Source: JBNKFQ01 sp050289385
GTDB taxonomy: Bacteria > Pseudomonadota > Gammaproteobacteria > Pseudomonadales > Porticoccaceae
NCBI GenBank assembly: GCA_050289385.1
Contig: JBNKFQ010000286.1
Coordinates: 1-57,055, forward strand
Length of the DNA: 57,055 nucleotides
Reading direction: 5' to 3'
Shown: positions 18,364 to 27,254 of the stretch, piece after piece
Numbering within the stretch: the first letter of the stretch is position 1
Layout: the number at the start of each line of letters is the position of its first letter
Program-made: the position numbers and the translations under genes
Notes under the pieces: model-generated
What the model was told of the DNA's origin: nothing
Databases searched by the model: none
The model's input: only the letters and a program-made list of their open reading frames with translations

Positions 18364-19371
18364 ATGGAAGAACATAAGGGGAAAATGGACCTCAATCCCG
18401 CCTTTTGGATGCCATCGTACTGGCAGCCACTTATTTTCCTGTGCGTGTTGTTCCCCACTTTCGCAACGGCAGAAAACACCCGCATCGAAGTACTGTTGTC
18501 ATCAAACGCCGGGTATTACCAGCAAGTCGTCGCAGGCCTGACTGATGCTCTGCTCCAGGAGCATCCGGATGCTGAAATACAGACCGTGCCCCTGAATAAA
18601 TTTTCCGACGCCGCGGATTTTACCGAAAGCAGCCGATTGGTTATAGCCGTTGGTACCAGCGCGAGTGAGGCCGCCATGCGCCACAGTGGCAGCTTCACTC
18701 TACTCTGTACCTTTCTGCCACGCAGTGCCTACCTTGCCTTACTGGAACAGTACCAAAACCAGCTTGAGTCCAAATCGATTTCAGCGATCTTTCTTGACCA
18801 GCCAATGTCCCGCTACATGGCATTAATCAAAATGCTGGTGCCAGATGCCTCTCGCCTCGGCACCGCCGTAGGCCCAATATCAAAACAGTTACTGCCAGAC
18901 ATACGCGCTCTCGCTGAACAACAACACTTACAATTGCGCCATGTGAGTCTGAGCGAAAATAACAACCCGGTAGCCACGCTCTCCCCGGTTGTGGAAAACA
19001 GTGACGTTTTCCTGGCCACACCGGACCACGCAAACCTGAACCGGGTAATCGCCAAGTGGTTGCTTTACCTCAGTATTCGGCAACGCATTCCCGTCATTGG
19101 TTTTTCTCTGGCCTATGTAAACGCAGGCGCTTTGGCAGCGGTTTACTCGTCGCCCGAGGATGTGGGTCGCGACGCCGGTGAAGCTGCCAGTCGCTGGCTT
19201 GATCAATCCGAGCGGAAACTGCAACCGGCTCGATATCCGGTTTACTTTTCACTGCGCACTAACCCGAGTGTCGCCCGCGCGCTGGGTATTCACTTACCCA
19301 ACGAAACTGACCTGTATTTTCACGTCAGAGAAAACTCAAAAAAAATTCGGGCTAATGGAGGCGCCCCATGA
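18364..19371 (+). CDS. periplasmic ABC-type substrate-binding protein (TrpX/COG2984-like)
   Basis: About 335 aa with a signal peptide ending near FPTFATA. The mature part alternates beta strands and helices like a type I binding protein (IEVLLSSNAGYYQQVVAGL, VIAVGTSASEAAM, IPVIGFSLAYVNAGALAAVY), resembling COG2984. No permease or ATPase gene is adjacent. The gene overlaps the histidine kinase gene by ATGA. It is therefore probably a sensor partner and not part of a transporter. The start is uncertain: ATG at 18364 or 18385. Confidence 0.7.
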   Translation: MEEHKGKMDLNPAFWMPSYWQPLIFLCVLFPTFATAENTRIEVLLSSNAGYYQQVVAGLTDALLQEHPDAEIQTVPLNKFSDAADFTESSRLVIAVGTSASEAAMRHSGSFTLLCTFLPRSAYLALLEQYQNQLESKSISAIFLDQPMSRYMALIKMLVPDASRLGTAVGPISKQLLPDIRALAEQQHLQLRHVSLSENNNPVATLSPVVENSDVFLATPDHANLNRVIAKWLLYLSIRQRIPVIGFSLAYVNAGALAAVYSSPEDVGRDAGEAASRWLDQSERKLQPARYPVYFSLRTNPSVARALGIHLPNETDLYFHVRENSKKIRANGGAP

Positions 19372-22025
19372 AACGACCATTCCGCTTCAATACGACTATC
19401 CATTGGCGATTCATAATTGCGGCAGCGGCTCCGTTACTGTTGATTACTATACTGCTAACGACGTATCTGGTGCAGGCGCGACAGGGAGACTCGCGCAGGC
19501 AATTCCTCGAAGCCAGCCGTATCAGCACCGCTTACCTGGGTGACAGCGCCATGCTGGAACTCTATTCTGGCGACCGCATTCGATTGCAAAAAATTTCAAA
19601 CAACACAAACCGCGTCAACCACCTGGTGGGTGTTGCCTACCTGAACGCCGACAGACAATTAATTGCCTCGACAGATAATTTCAAGGTTCCGGACGCGGTA
19701 CTGAATCAGGCCCTGCCCTTCAAACAGCTCGAAATGGAAAACGCGCTGTATTTGCAACAGCCCATCTATACCGCCAGTCTCGATGTCGACGACTACCGTG
19801 AAGAATCGCCTTACGCCATTCCCGGCGAGCAACTCGTGGGCTGGGTGGTAACCGCTTTTGATACCTCTGGCAACGTCTCACAGCGCCGCGCCATTGTGCT
19901 TGCCGGAATCGGAATTGGTATCGGTGGCCTGTGTCTGTCAATTTTATTGTCGCTCTACCTGGGCCGCAGCATTGTGCTACCGGTACGACAACTGACTCAC
20001 ACGGTAGGGCGTATGGAGTCCGGCGACCTTGATGTACGCGCAGAGACCTCTACTACGGAAGAATTGACCTTGTTGGCGCAAGGTATTAACCAGTTGGCAG
20101 AGTCAGTATCGGAGGGGCGCCGAAACCTGGAAGACAAAGTACATCGGGCAACCTGGCAGCTTGAGGAAACCCTGGAAAATTTGCGCGACAAAAATCGGGA
20201 ACTCGAGCAAGCGCGTGCAACCGCAGAGGCCGCGAACCAGGCCAAAAGCGAATTTCTGGCTCGCATGAGCCATGAGCTTCGCACCCCCATTACGGCCATA
20301 CAAGGTTTCACCAGACTGCTGCAAAACACCGAGCTTGGCGATGCCGAACGCAACTATTGCACCATTATCAACCAGTCTTCGCTGCAATTGCTTAACCTGA
20401 TCGACGATATCCTGGCCATCAGTCGCCTGCAGTCAAATACTATTGAGCTCGAAACCACACCATTAAATCTGATCGAAACACTGGAGCAGGCGGTAGGACA
20501 AATCGCATTGCCGGCGCGAGAAAAACGACTTGAGCTGATTCTCGATATCGCACCGGAAGTACCAACCACTGTGGTCGGCGACGGATTCAGAATTGCACAG
20601 ATCATTACCAACCTCGTGTCCAACGCTGTGAAATTCACCAATCACGGACATGTGCGCACCAGCGTCAGTGCCTTTGACCGCGACGACCAGTACATTGACA
20701 TCCAATTGCGCGTTAGCGATACCGGCATTGGCATACCGGAGCACAAGCGCGACAACCTGTTTCAGGCTTTCGCACAAGCCGATACGACCATTACTCGCAA
20801 ATATGGCGGTACCGGACTTGGTCTGGCCATTGTCAAAAGTCTTGTCGATTTAATGGATGGCTCCATCCGCCTTGAAAGCTCCGAAGGTGAAGGTACCACT
20901 TTCAGAGTGACACTGCCGCTGCCAGTCACCGCTGTTGAAAAAAGCCCTGCTCCACTGGACGCAAGAGTTGTTCTGGTTGACGAACATGACCTCTCGCGCA
21001 AGGCGCTGGCAGATGCTTTGTGTCGCTTTGTGGCAGAGCTGGACGTACGCGAAAAGATCGAAGACCTGAATAACCTGAATCCAGAGGCTGTTGTTCTCAG
21101 CCTGCCCAGTAGCGCAGACGACAATGACAATCTCGAACGCATCAGTTACCTGAAAACCCATTGTGATGCTCCCTTGCTGGTGTTGACCCCGGCACCCGAG
21201 TTATCCGGTCAATTCCAGCCCGAATCGGGCATGGACAATCGCGTGCGCTTCCTCGACAAACCGGCAACCCAGCTTTCCCTGCACCGAACGCTGCAACAAT
21301 TGATTCACGGCGAACCCGCTCCGGGAGCGATACAGGACCACGACAGTTTGCTCGGTGATCTCAATATTCTGATCGCCGAAGACAATCCGTTTACTCGTGA
21401 ATTTCTGAAGACCCTCCTGTCGCGAGTGGGTGCCTATTGCGTCACGGTAAGCACCGGTGTGGAAGCGATCGCCGCTTGCGACCAGTACTTGTTTGACATC
21501 ATGCTAATTGACATTCACATGCCGGAAAAAAGTGGCATCGAAACCGTGCACGACATACGCAATAGCGACAATCACAACCACTCTGTGCCCATCATCGCGA
21601 TAACGGCCGATGTTTTGCAGCAGGAAGAAGATGCTCTGTCCAAATCCGGCATTAGTGACTTGCTGTTTAAACCATTTGACGAACAGCAATTGCTGGAGCG
21701 AATTCTGCACTTTTGTCGGCCCCAGGTGGAAGCGCCACAATTGCAACGCAAGCTCGGCGACGAGATCCCCGCAGAAGAATTTCTGGAAGAAGTAAACAGA
21801 CTGGTAGGTTTGATTGCCAGCGCGTGTAACGAAAAAGATCTTGAAAGCGCCCGTGATCCGGTGCACCAATTGCTGGGGATTACCGGCGTATTCAAGTTGC
21901 CGGAACTGGAAGAAAAAGTGAGAAACCTGCACCTTGCCATTAACACTCAGCAAGCTCTGGTGCCACCGAGTCTGGAGGCGCTGCAAAAAGAAATACTGCG
22001 CTTTGCGGCAAAGGCCACCGCGTAA
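19368..22025 (+). CDS. hybrid sensor histidine kinase (BarA-like layout)
   Basis: Inner-membrane kinase of 885 aa. Domains in order: TM1 (about 15-36), periplasmic sensor (37-174), TM2 (175-198), HAMP (199-250), coiled coil, HisKA with His302 (MSHELRTPITAIQGF), HATPase (about 395-515, GTGLGLAIVKSLV), a degenerate receiver (about 522-640), a receiver with Asp715 (LIDIHMPEKSG), and an Hpt-like C-terminus with His833 (PVHQLLGITGVF). It should run a multistep phosphorelay. No cognate response regulator gene is adjacent. Its start overlaps the binding-protein gene, which suggests ligand-loaded binding protein is its input. Confidence 0.9.
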   Translation: MKRPFRFNTTIHWRFIIAAAAPLLLITILLTTYLVQARQGDSRRQFLEASRISTAYLGDSAMLELYSGDRIRLQKISNNTNRVNHLVGVAYLNADRQLIASTDNFKVPDAVLNQALPFKQLEMENALYLQQPIYTASLDVDDYREESPYAIPGEQLVGWVVTAFDTSGNVSQRRAIVLAGIGIGIGGLCLSILLSLYLGRSIVLPVRQLTHTVGRMESGDLDVRAETSTTEELTLLAQGINQLAESVSEGRRNLEDKVHRATWQLEETLENLRDKNRELEQARATAEAANQAKSEFLARMSHELRTPITAIQGFTRLLQNTELGDAERNYCTIINQSSLQLLNLIDDILAISRLQSNTIELETTPLNLIETLEQAVGQIALPAREKRLELILDIAPEVPTTVVGDGFRIAQIITNLVSNAVKFTNHGHVRTSVSAFDRDDQYIDIQLRVSDTGIGIPEHKRDNLFQAFAQADTTITRKYGGTGLGLAIVKSLVDLMDGSIRLESSEGEGTTFRVTLPLPVTAVEKSPAPLDARVVLVDEHDLSRKALADALCRFVAELDVREKIEDLNNLNPEAVVLSLPSSADDNDNLERISYLKTHCDAPLLVLTPAPELSGQFQPESGMDNRVRFLDKPATQLSLHRTLQQLIHGEPAPGAIQDHDSLLGDLNILIAEDNPFTREFLKTLLSRVGAYCVTVSTGVEAIAACDQYLFDIMLIDIHMPEKSGIETVHDIRNSDNHNHSVPIIAITADVLQQEEDALSKSGISDLLFKPFDEQQLLERILHFCRPQVEAPQLQRKLGDEIPAEEFLEEVNRLVGLIASACNEKDLESARDPVHQLLGITGVFKLPELEEKVRNLHLAINTQQALVPPSLEALQKEILRFAAKATA

Positions 22026-22036
22026 CACCGCACATG

Positions 22037-22071
22037 CCAGGTTCTGTTGACGATTGGTCAACAGAACCTGG
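22037..22071. terminator. long hairpin between convergent kinase and serA genes
   Basis: A perfect 15-bp stem with a 5-nt loop (left arm 22037-22051, right arm 22057-22071) lies in the 53-bp gap between two convergent genes. There is no T tract on either side, so it may act as an mRNA 3'-end stabiliser or a weak bidirectional terminator. Confidence 0.6.
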
Positions 22072-22078
22072 CGAAACC

Positions 22079-23248
22079 TCAAAGAACCCTTACATCAATA
22101 ACGCCATCGACCGCAGAAATCACATCTACCAGATCGTCCGCAGGCTTCTGCTCCAGATCGAGAATGTTATAAGCGACCTCATCGCGACTTTTATTTACCA
22201 TATCCAGAACATTGATCTCCCGATCTGCCAGCAACGAGAGCACATGGCCCAACACGCCAGGCACATTGTCATTGCAAAAGGTAATGCGGTTGCTGCCATT
22301 GCGATCCATATGCGTTTTGGGGAAATTCACGGAATTGCGAATATTGCCATTTTCGAGAAAGTCCATCAGTTGGTCAGCCGCCATAACCGCGCAGTTTTCT
22401 TCCGCTTCCCCGGTACTGGCCCCCAAGTGTGGTAATAGCAACACATTTTTGCGGCCCAATAACGCGGGCGCTGGAAAATCTGCCACATACTTGCCCAATT
22501 GGCCATTGTCCAGCGCATTGATCAACGGCGCTTCCTCCACAATTTCCTGGCGAGCGAAATTCAGCAATACTGCGTTCGGCTTGCAACAACGCAAGGTTTC
22601 GGCGTTGATTAAATCCCGGGTCGCATCAATAGCCGGCACATGAAGAGTGATGTAATCAGCCCGGCCCAACAAAGTCTGCAGGTTCTCCATACGCCCGACA
22701 CTGCTGGACAAGCCCCAGGCAGCCTCGATGGAAATAGCCGGATCGTAGCCCACAACGTTCATGCCAAGCTCCACCCCCATATTGGCTACCATGGAACCAA
22801 TAGCACCCAGGCCAACTACTCCGAGGGTCTTGCCTTGAATTTCACCACCAGCAAAATTTTTCTTCTGGCTTTCAACTTCTTTCGACATAACTGCGGGGTC
22901 ATCAACTCCGGTAAGGCTCTGGCAGTAATTCATGCCGCCAATAATGTCTCTTGACCCAATCAACATGCCAGCCAATACCAGCTCTTTTACCGCATTGGCA
23001 TTGGCCCCCGGCGTATTGAACACAACAATACCTTTTTTGCTGTATTCGGCCACCGGTATATTGTTGACGCCGGCACCTGCGCGCGCAACTGCCTTGACAC
23101 TAACGGGGACGACTTCGTCGTGCAGCTTGTGGCTACGCAACAAAAATGCGTCCGGGTTGGTGAACTCGCTGGCAATTTCATAGGTATCGTGGGGGAAACG
23201 ATCCAGACCTTTTGCAGAAATCTGGTTGTAGGTGCGAATCTTGAACAT
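22079..23248 (-). CDS. serA: D-3-phosphoglycerate dehydrogenase
   Basis: First enzyme of serine synthesis, oxidising 3-phosphoglycerate to 3-phosphohydroxypyruvate with NAD. It has the Rossmann motif GVVGLGAIGSMVAN and the substrate-loop and catalytic His segment LLPHLGASTGEAEEN. A C-terminal ACT domain (about residues 315-389, ITFCNDNVPGVLGHVLSLLA) is the usual site of serine feedback. At 389 aa it is the short form without the intervening domain. It follows serC by 66 bp on the same strand, forming a serC-serA operon. Confidence 0.95.
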   Translation of the reverse strand: MFKIRTYNQISAKGLDRFPHDTYEIASEFTNPDAFLLRSHKLHDEVVPVSVKAVARAGAGVNNIPVAEYSKKGIVVFNTPGANANAVKELVLAGMLIGSRDIIGGMNYCQSLTGVDDPAVMSKEVESQKKNFAGGEIQGKTLGVVGLGAIGSMVANMGVELGMNVVGYDPAISIEAAWGLSSSVGRMENLQTLLGRADYITLHVPAIDATRDLINAETLRCCKPNAVLLNFARQEIVEEAPLINALDNGQLGKYVADFPAPALLGRKNVLLLPHLGASTGEAEENCAVMAADQLMDFLENGNIRNSVNFPKTHMDRNGSNRITFCNDNVPGVLGHVLSLLADREINVLDMVNKSRDEVAYNILDLEQKPADDLVDVISAVDGVIDVRVL

Positions 23249-23314
23249 GATTTTTTAAAACCTTTAACAAAGTGAATTCAAAAATACGGGGTGTCAGACC
23301 TTTTCAGGTGCCTG

Positions 23315-24433
23315 TCATCTCTTGGCTGTCTCTCGCCAGGCCCATTCTATCCAGGGCATTAACGCCTCAAGGTCACTTGCCTCGACCGTTGCACCGCACC
23401 AGATACGCAAGCCCGCTGGCGCATCCCGATACGACCCTATGTCGTAGGCCACGCCTTCCGCTGCCAACAGTTTTACCATCTCCTTGACCTGGCCTTCATT
23501 CAAATCCAGGCTCAGGCATACGCTGGTATTGGAGCGAATGTCAGGGTCTTTTGCCAAAAACCGAATCCAGTCGCGATCGGCAACAAATTGCTCCAGCACC
23601 GCGAGGTTGGCGCGAGATTTGGCGATAACGGCATCCAGCCCTCCCAACGAACGAACCCAGTCCAACGCATCCAGATAGTCTGCCACACACAGCATGGAGG
23701 GAGTATTAATGGTCGCGCCGGTAAAAATACTTTCGTTGAGCTTGCCACCCTTGGTCAAACGAAAAATCTTCGGTAGCGGCCAGGGTGGTGTATAGCTTTC
23801 CAGTCGCGCAACCGCTCGTGGACTGAGAATCAACATTCCGTGCGCGCCTTCGCCACCCAGCACCTTTTGCCAGCTATAAGTCACCACATCCAGTTTCTGC
23901 CAGGGCAACTCCTGCGCAAATACCGCCGAAGTAGCATCGCAAATAGTCAAGCCTTCACGCTGGTCGCTAATCCAGTCACCATCAGGCACTTTCACACCTG
24001 AAGTGGTGCCATTCCAGGTAAACACCACATCGTGCGCTGGATTGACCTGTGACAAATCCGGCAATTGCCCATAGTCGGCGGTAAAGCTGTTTATCTGTTC
24101 CAGCTTGAGCTGTCTGGTGATATCCGTTAACCAGCCTTGCCCAAAAGATTCCCATGCCAACACATCGACCGGACGCGCCCCCAACAGCGACCACAGTGCC
24201 ATTTCCACCGCCCCGGTATCAGACGCTGGCACCACACCAACCCGATAACCTTCGGGCAAGCCAAGTATTTCTGATGTATCGGAGCATACGCGTCCCAGAA
24301 TTTCCTTGCCAAGGCTCGAACGGTGTGACCGCCCCAAACAACGTTGGTCCAGTGACATCAGGTTGTAACCCGGGCGCTTGCTGCAAGGCCCAGAAGAGAA
24401 ATTGGGGTTAGCAGGTTTAAAGCCTGGCTTCAT
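23315..24433 (-). CDS. serC: phosphoserine aminotransferase
   Basis: PLP aminotransferase making phosphoserine from phosphohydroxypyruvate and glutamate. It has the long (372 aa) form found in alphaproteobacteria, archaea and some gammaproteobacteria, unlike the roughly 360-aa E. coli type. The N-terminus FSSGPCSKRPGYN and the PLP lysine in TYSWQKVLGGEGAHG support the call. It is upstream of serA in a two-gene operon. Confidence 0.93.
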   Translation of the reverse strand: MKPGFKPANPNFSSGPCSKRPGYNLMSLDQRCLGRSHRSSLGKEILGRVCSDTSEILGLPEGYRVGVVPASDTGAVEMALWSLLGARPVDVLAWESFGQGWLTDITRQLKLEQINSFTADYGQLPDLSQVNPAHDVVFTWNGTTSGVKVPDGDWISDQREGLTICDATSAVFAQELPWQKLDVVTYSWQKVLGGEGAHGMLILSPRAVARLESYTPPWPLPKIFRLTKGGKLNESIFTGATINTPSMLCVADYLDALDWVRSLGGLDAVIAKSRANLAVLEQFVADRDWIRFLAKDPDIRSNTSVCLSLDLNEGQVKEMVKLLAAEGVAYDIGSYRDAPAGLRIWCGATVEASDLEALMPWIEWAWRETAKR

Positions 24434-24726
24434 AGGGACTCCTTTGGGAAGTGCAAAAACAAGGAAACGAAACGGTTAGTCACAATAGCGATAATCAAAT
24501 TGGTGTAGACAAAATTGGTGTAGGCAGACACCAAGTGCACCCGAAAGGCGCAACAAACGAAACCACCCTGTCGAACCAACGTCGACATCAACCATTCCAC
24601 TATATTGAGGCAGGAAAACAAGGACCGCGAAGACCGCAGCCAAAGGAGCGATTGTAGAGATTTGCCGCGATGCTGTCACCCACCGCGGCCATGGTTATAA
24701 ACTATATCGGTATTTGTTGAAGTTAT
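24434..24726. other. intergenic region with short direct repeat
   Basis: This 293-bp gap between dsbA and serC, both on the minus strand, has no credible gene. It contains a direct repeat of AATTGGTGTAG(A/G)C (24496-24529) that would lie just upstream of serC on its template side and could be an operator. Nothing else is evident. Confidence 0.4.
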
Positions 24727-25395
24727 TTAACTGGCCTTGGCCTTGTTCGCCGCCTGACGTTCTTGTTCGATCAGGAATTCTGCCACTTCTAACATGCGAT
24801 CATTACCACCAGCAGACTGGCCGGAAATACGGTACTTGCCATTCACAATAATAGCGGGAGTGCCCGTTATGCGGTAAGCCCTGCTGTGGGACTCTGCCTG
24901 CATCGCCTGGCTAATAATGCCAAACGAATTGAAGGTATTGGAAAAGGTTTCTCGATCAACGCCCGCCGACTCAAAAACCTCGGCAATTTCACGTTCGGTT
25001 GCCAGTTTTTTGCGCCTCACATTCATCGCATCAAATATCTGTTGATGCAACTTGTCGAGAACCTTTAGAGCCTTGGCTGTGTAGAAGGCGCGAGCGTGTA
25101 ACTCCATGCGTGGTTGCCAAACTGCCGGTGAATGCACGTAAGCAACATCTTCCGGTAACTTTTTACTCCACTTCGCCGCTACCGGGCTAAACTTGAAACA
25201 GTGTGGACAGCCATACCAGAATACTTCTGCCACTTCGATGCGATTAGGATCACTGGTCCGGACGGGCTGCGGCAACACAAAGTAATGAACCCCTTCCCTG
25301 AATTGCGGTTCAGCGGCAAAACAGGAGCCTACAACACCAACAACCAATAAAAACGTTGCTGATACAAATAATAACGCTGACTTCATACGATGCAT
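24727..25395 (-). CDS. dsbA: thiol:disulfide interchange protein DsbA
   Basis: Periplasmic oxidase that introduces disulfide bonds. A signal peptide covers about the first 30 residues (to SCFA). The thioredoxin fold carries the CPHC active site in FWYGCPHCFKFSP, and the cis-proline lies in RITGTPAIIVNGKY. I start it at the ATG at 25395, five bases behind GGAGG, giving 222 aa. It is downstream of the cytochrome c4 gene with a 140-bp gap, the order also seen in Pseudomonas. Confidence 0.95.
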   Translation of the reverse strand: MHRMKSALLFVSATFLLVVGVVGSCFAAEPQFREGVHYFVLPQPVRTSDPNRIEVAEVFWYGCPHCFKFSPVAAKWSKKLPEDVAYVHSPAVWQPRMELHARAFYTAKALKVLDKLHQQIFDAMNVRRKKLATEREIAEVFESAGVDRETFSNTFNSFGIISQAMQAESHSRAYRITGTPAIIVNGKYRISGQSAGGNDRMLEVAEFLIEQERQAANKAKAS

Positions 25396-25535
25396 TCTTT
25401 CCTCCACTTGATACAAGCTGTATCCGGCTGTACTCCGTACCTTGCAAGCTGGGTGCAGGTAGCGACAGGCTTTCTACTGATTCAAACCGGAGTGCTTAAC
25501 AGTGCGGTCAGAGCCGCACTGTTTGAGATCATCGC

Positions 25536-26216
25536 TTACGGTTTTGGTTCCTGATTCTCTGTTACACCTGGATGCAAACCGGAGATATAGTTGGCGACTG
25601 CTTCGATCTCTTTGTCACTCATATGGGCTGCGACACCTCTCATGGTACGAACATCGCCATCATTGGTGCGAGCATTGCTGCGGAAATTACGCAACTGCCT
25701 GGCAATATAATCGGCGTATTGCCCGCCAAGGCGGGGATAACCAGCTGGCGGGTTACCCTGTCCGGTGGGCGAATGACAACCCGTACAAGCCGGCACACCG
25801 GTTTCCATGTTGCCGGCGCGGTAAATCTTCTCGCCCAGCTCAAGGAACTCCGCTGCACTCAGGTTTTCCAGGGGCCAGTCCTTCTTTTTGGCACCGGAGA
25901 TTTGCATGGGATTACTCGCAAAGTACGCGGCGAGGTCTTCCAGGTCCTGCTTCTTTAATGTATCGAGCTGGCCCGCCATCTCCGGTATTACCCGGTCACC
26001 GCTCTTGATGTCGTTGAGCTGCTTGAGCACATACTTTTCGCCCAGGCCAGCCAACTTCGGAAAATTTGGGACAGGGCTGTTACCTGTGGGTCCATGGCAG
26101 GCAGCGCAGGCTGCCGACTTGCTCTTTCCCGCAGCAACATCACCACCCGCCAACGCAAACGGTGCTGCCAACATCATACCCAATACAACCGTAAAACCTT
26201 TTGAAAGCTGCTTCAT
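25536..26216 (-). CDS. cytochrome c4 (diheme)
   Basis: Periplasmic diheme cytochrome c of 226 aa. A signal peptide ends near FALAGG. Two heme motifs, CAACH and CTGCH, lie in two homologous halves, each with a downstream Met ligand region. It carries electrons from the bc1 complex to terminal oxidases, plausibly the caa3-type oxidase encoded at 39204-43449. It is divergent from engB. Confidence 0.93.
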   Translation of the reverse strand: MKQLSKGFTVVLGMMLAAPFALAGGDVAAGKSKSAACAACHGPTGNSPVPNFPKLAGLGEKYVLKQLNDIKSGDRVIPEMAGQLDTLKKQDLEDLAAYFASNPMQISGAKKKDWPLENLSAAEFLELGEKIYRAGNMETGVPACTGCHSPTGQGNPPAGYPRLGGQYADYIARQLRNFRSNARTNDGDVRTMRGVAAHMSDKEIEAVANYISGLHPGVTENQEPKP

Positions 26217-26382
26217 CAGTTAATCCGCTTTTTTCATTTATTCTGTACAATCCGCATCTGTACAAACTGGTGGTACACACATAAATATGCCGGGAACCCG
26301 GCTTTGGCGGGGCATTATATATGAATCTTCGAATAACCGTACAGTTCGACCGGTGTGAATCTCAATTGCAGACGCCAATCGC

Positions 26383-27027
26383 ATGACCAGATCCTCACTT
26401 TATACACTTGCGCACTTTAGCCAGAGCGCCCCATGCCTTGCCCAGTGCCCGCCCGATGTCGGTATGGAGGTTGCCTTTGCCGGCCGCTCCAATGCCGGCA
26501 AATCCAGTGCGCTGAACAGCTTGACCCACAATCACAAGCTGGCTCGCACAAGCAAGACACCCGGCCGCACACAATTGATCAACTTTTTCGAACTCAGTGA
26601 GGGCAAGCGTCTGGTTGACCTCCCTGGCTATGGATTTGCCAAAGTTCCCAAACACATGAAAGAAGCCTGGGACCGTAATCTGGCCCAGTACCTGCAGGAA
26701 CGGCAATCCTTATGTGGCCTTGTCTTGCTCACCGATATTCGCCGCCCCCTGCAAGAGTACGACCGGCAGATGCTCAAATGGGCAATGCTGGCAGACATGC
26801 CTGTGCACCTGCTACTCACCAAAGCCGATAAACTGAAACGTGGCCCGGCAAAAAATACCTTGCTGAAGGTTCGCAGGGAGCTTGAACAACTGGGGTATGC
26901 CGCCAATACCAGTGCTCAAACCTTCTCTTCGTTAAACAAAGCTGGTGTCGAAGAACTGGAGCAAGTGCTGGATAGCTGGTTAATCGAGAATGCTTCCCGA
27001 GGCACAAAAAAAAGCGGCGCTGATTAA
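26383..27027 (+). CDS. engB: ribosome biogenesis GTPase EngB/YsxC
   Basis: GTPase needed for 50S subunit assembly. The G1 motif is AGRSNAGKSSALN, G2 the Thr in TSKTPGRTQLINFF, G3 DLPGYGFAKV and G4 LLTKADKL. Length is 214 aa. The 3' end runs into the terminator hairpin of a small RNA on the opposite strand, so the two transcripts overlap tail to tail. Confidence 0.95.
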   Translation: MTRSSLYTLAHFSQSAPCLAQCPPDVGMEVAFAGRSNAGKSSALNSLTHNHKLARTSKTPGRTQLINFFELSEGKRLVDLPGYGFAKVPKHMKEAWDRNLAQYLQERQSLCGLVLLTDIRRPLQEYDRQMLKWAMLADMPVHLLLTKADKLKRGPAKNTLLKVRRELEQLGYAANTSAQTFSSLNKAGVEELEQVLDSWLIENASRGTKKSGAD

Positions 27028-27037
27028 ACAGCGCCGC
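27006..27037 (-). terminator. intrinsic terminator of the small RNA
   Basis: Stem GCGGCGCTG / CAGCGCCGC with a 6-nt loop, then eight T on the minus strand. The engB stop codon lies in the loop region on the other strand. Confidence 0.92.
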
Positions 27038-27123
27038 AATATATCGATCGGGTAAACCAAGAGGGGGGAGGAATACTTCGACCCGATCTCCACTCACAAC
27101 CAAGAGGGGGGTTGTTTCAAGTT
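27006..27123 (-). ncRNA. candidate small regulatory RNA at the ErsA/Spot 42 locus
   Basis: About 118 nt on the minus strand between engB and polA, with polA orientation. Predicted start near 27123, six bases from a sigma-E type promoter. Two identical 14-nt motifs, CCCCCCTCTTGGTT (27098-27111 and 27055-27068), lie in hairpins: CAACC/GGTTG encloses the first, and GATCGGGT/ACCCGATC the second. The 3' end is a terminator with a 9-bp GC stem (27014-27037) and eight T. C-rich unpaired loops suit pairing with ribosome binding sites. Pseudomonas ErsA and E. coli Spot 42 occupy the same position; ErsA is also AlgU-dependent. Homology by primary sequence is not shown. Confidence 0.75.
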
Positions 27124-27128
27124 ACAGC

Positions 27129-27156
27129 TTAGAACATTTTTCTATCAAAAAAGTTC
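27129..27156 (-). promoter_or_regulatory. sigma-E/AlgU-type promoter of the small RNA
   Basis: On the minus strand GAACTT (27156-27151) is followed after 17 bp by TCTAA (27133-27129). This equals the consensus GAACTT-N16/17-TCTRA of RpoE/AlgU envelope-stress sigma factors. Confidence 0.8.
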
Positions 27157-27216
27157 CCGTTACTGTCGTATTTGTGACGAAAATCACAAAAATACTCAAA
27201 ATCCTGAAAAAAGCAT

Positions 27217-27254
27217 AAAAAAAAGCCCTAACCAAATGAAGGGGTAGTTAGGGC
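27217..27254 (-). terminator. intrinsic terminator downstream of polA, possibly of a second small RNA
   Basis: Stem GCCCTAAC / GTTAGGGC (27254-27247 with 27232-27225), a 14-nt loop containing ACCCCTTC, and eight T. It lies over 300 bp after the polA stop. A short transcript starting near 27285 would carry a TTTTCCCCCAAG segment plus this loop. No clear promoter was found, so it may instead end a long polA 3' tail. Confidence 0.85.

Noticed and set aside
23281..23318. GGGTGTCAGACC and AGGTGCCTGTC between serA and serC, recalling REP/RAYT-type repeats
   Set aside because: The two words pair only partially, part of the segment is serC coding sequence, and no second copy was seen in the window.
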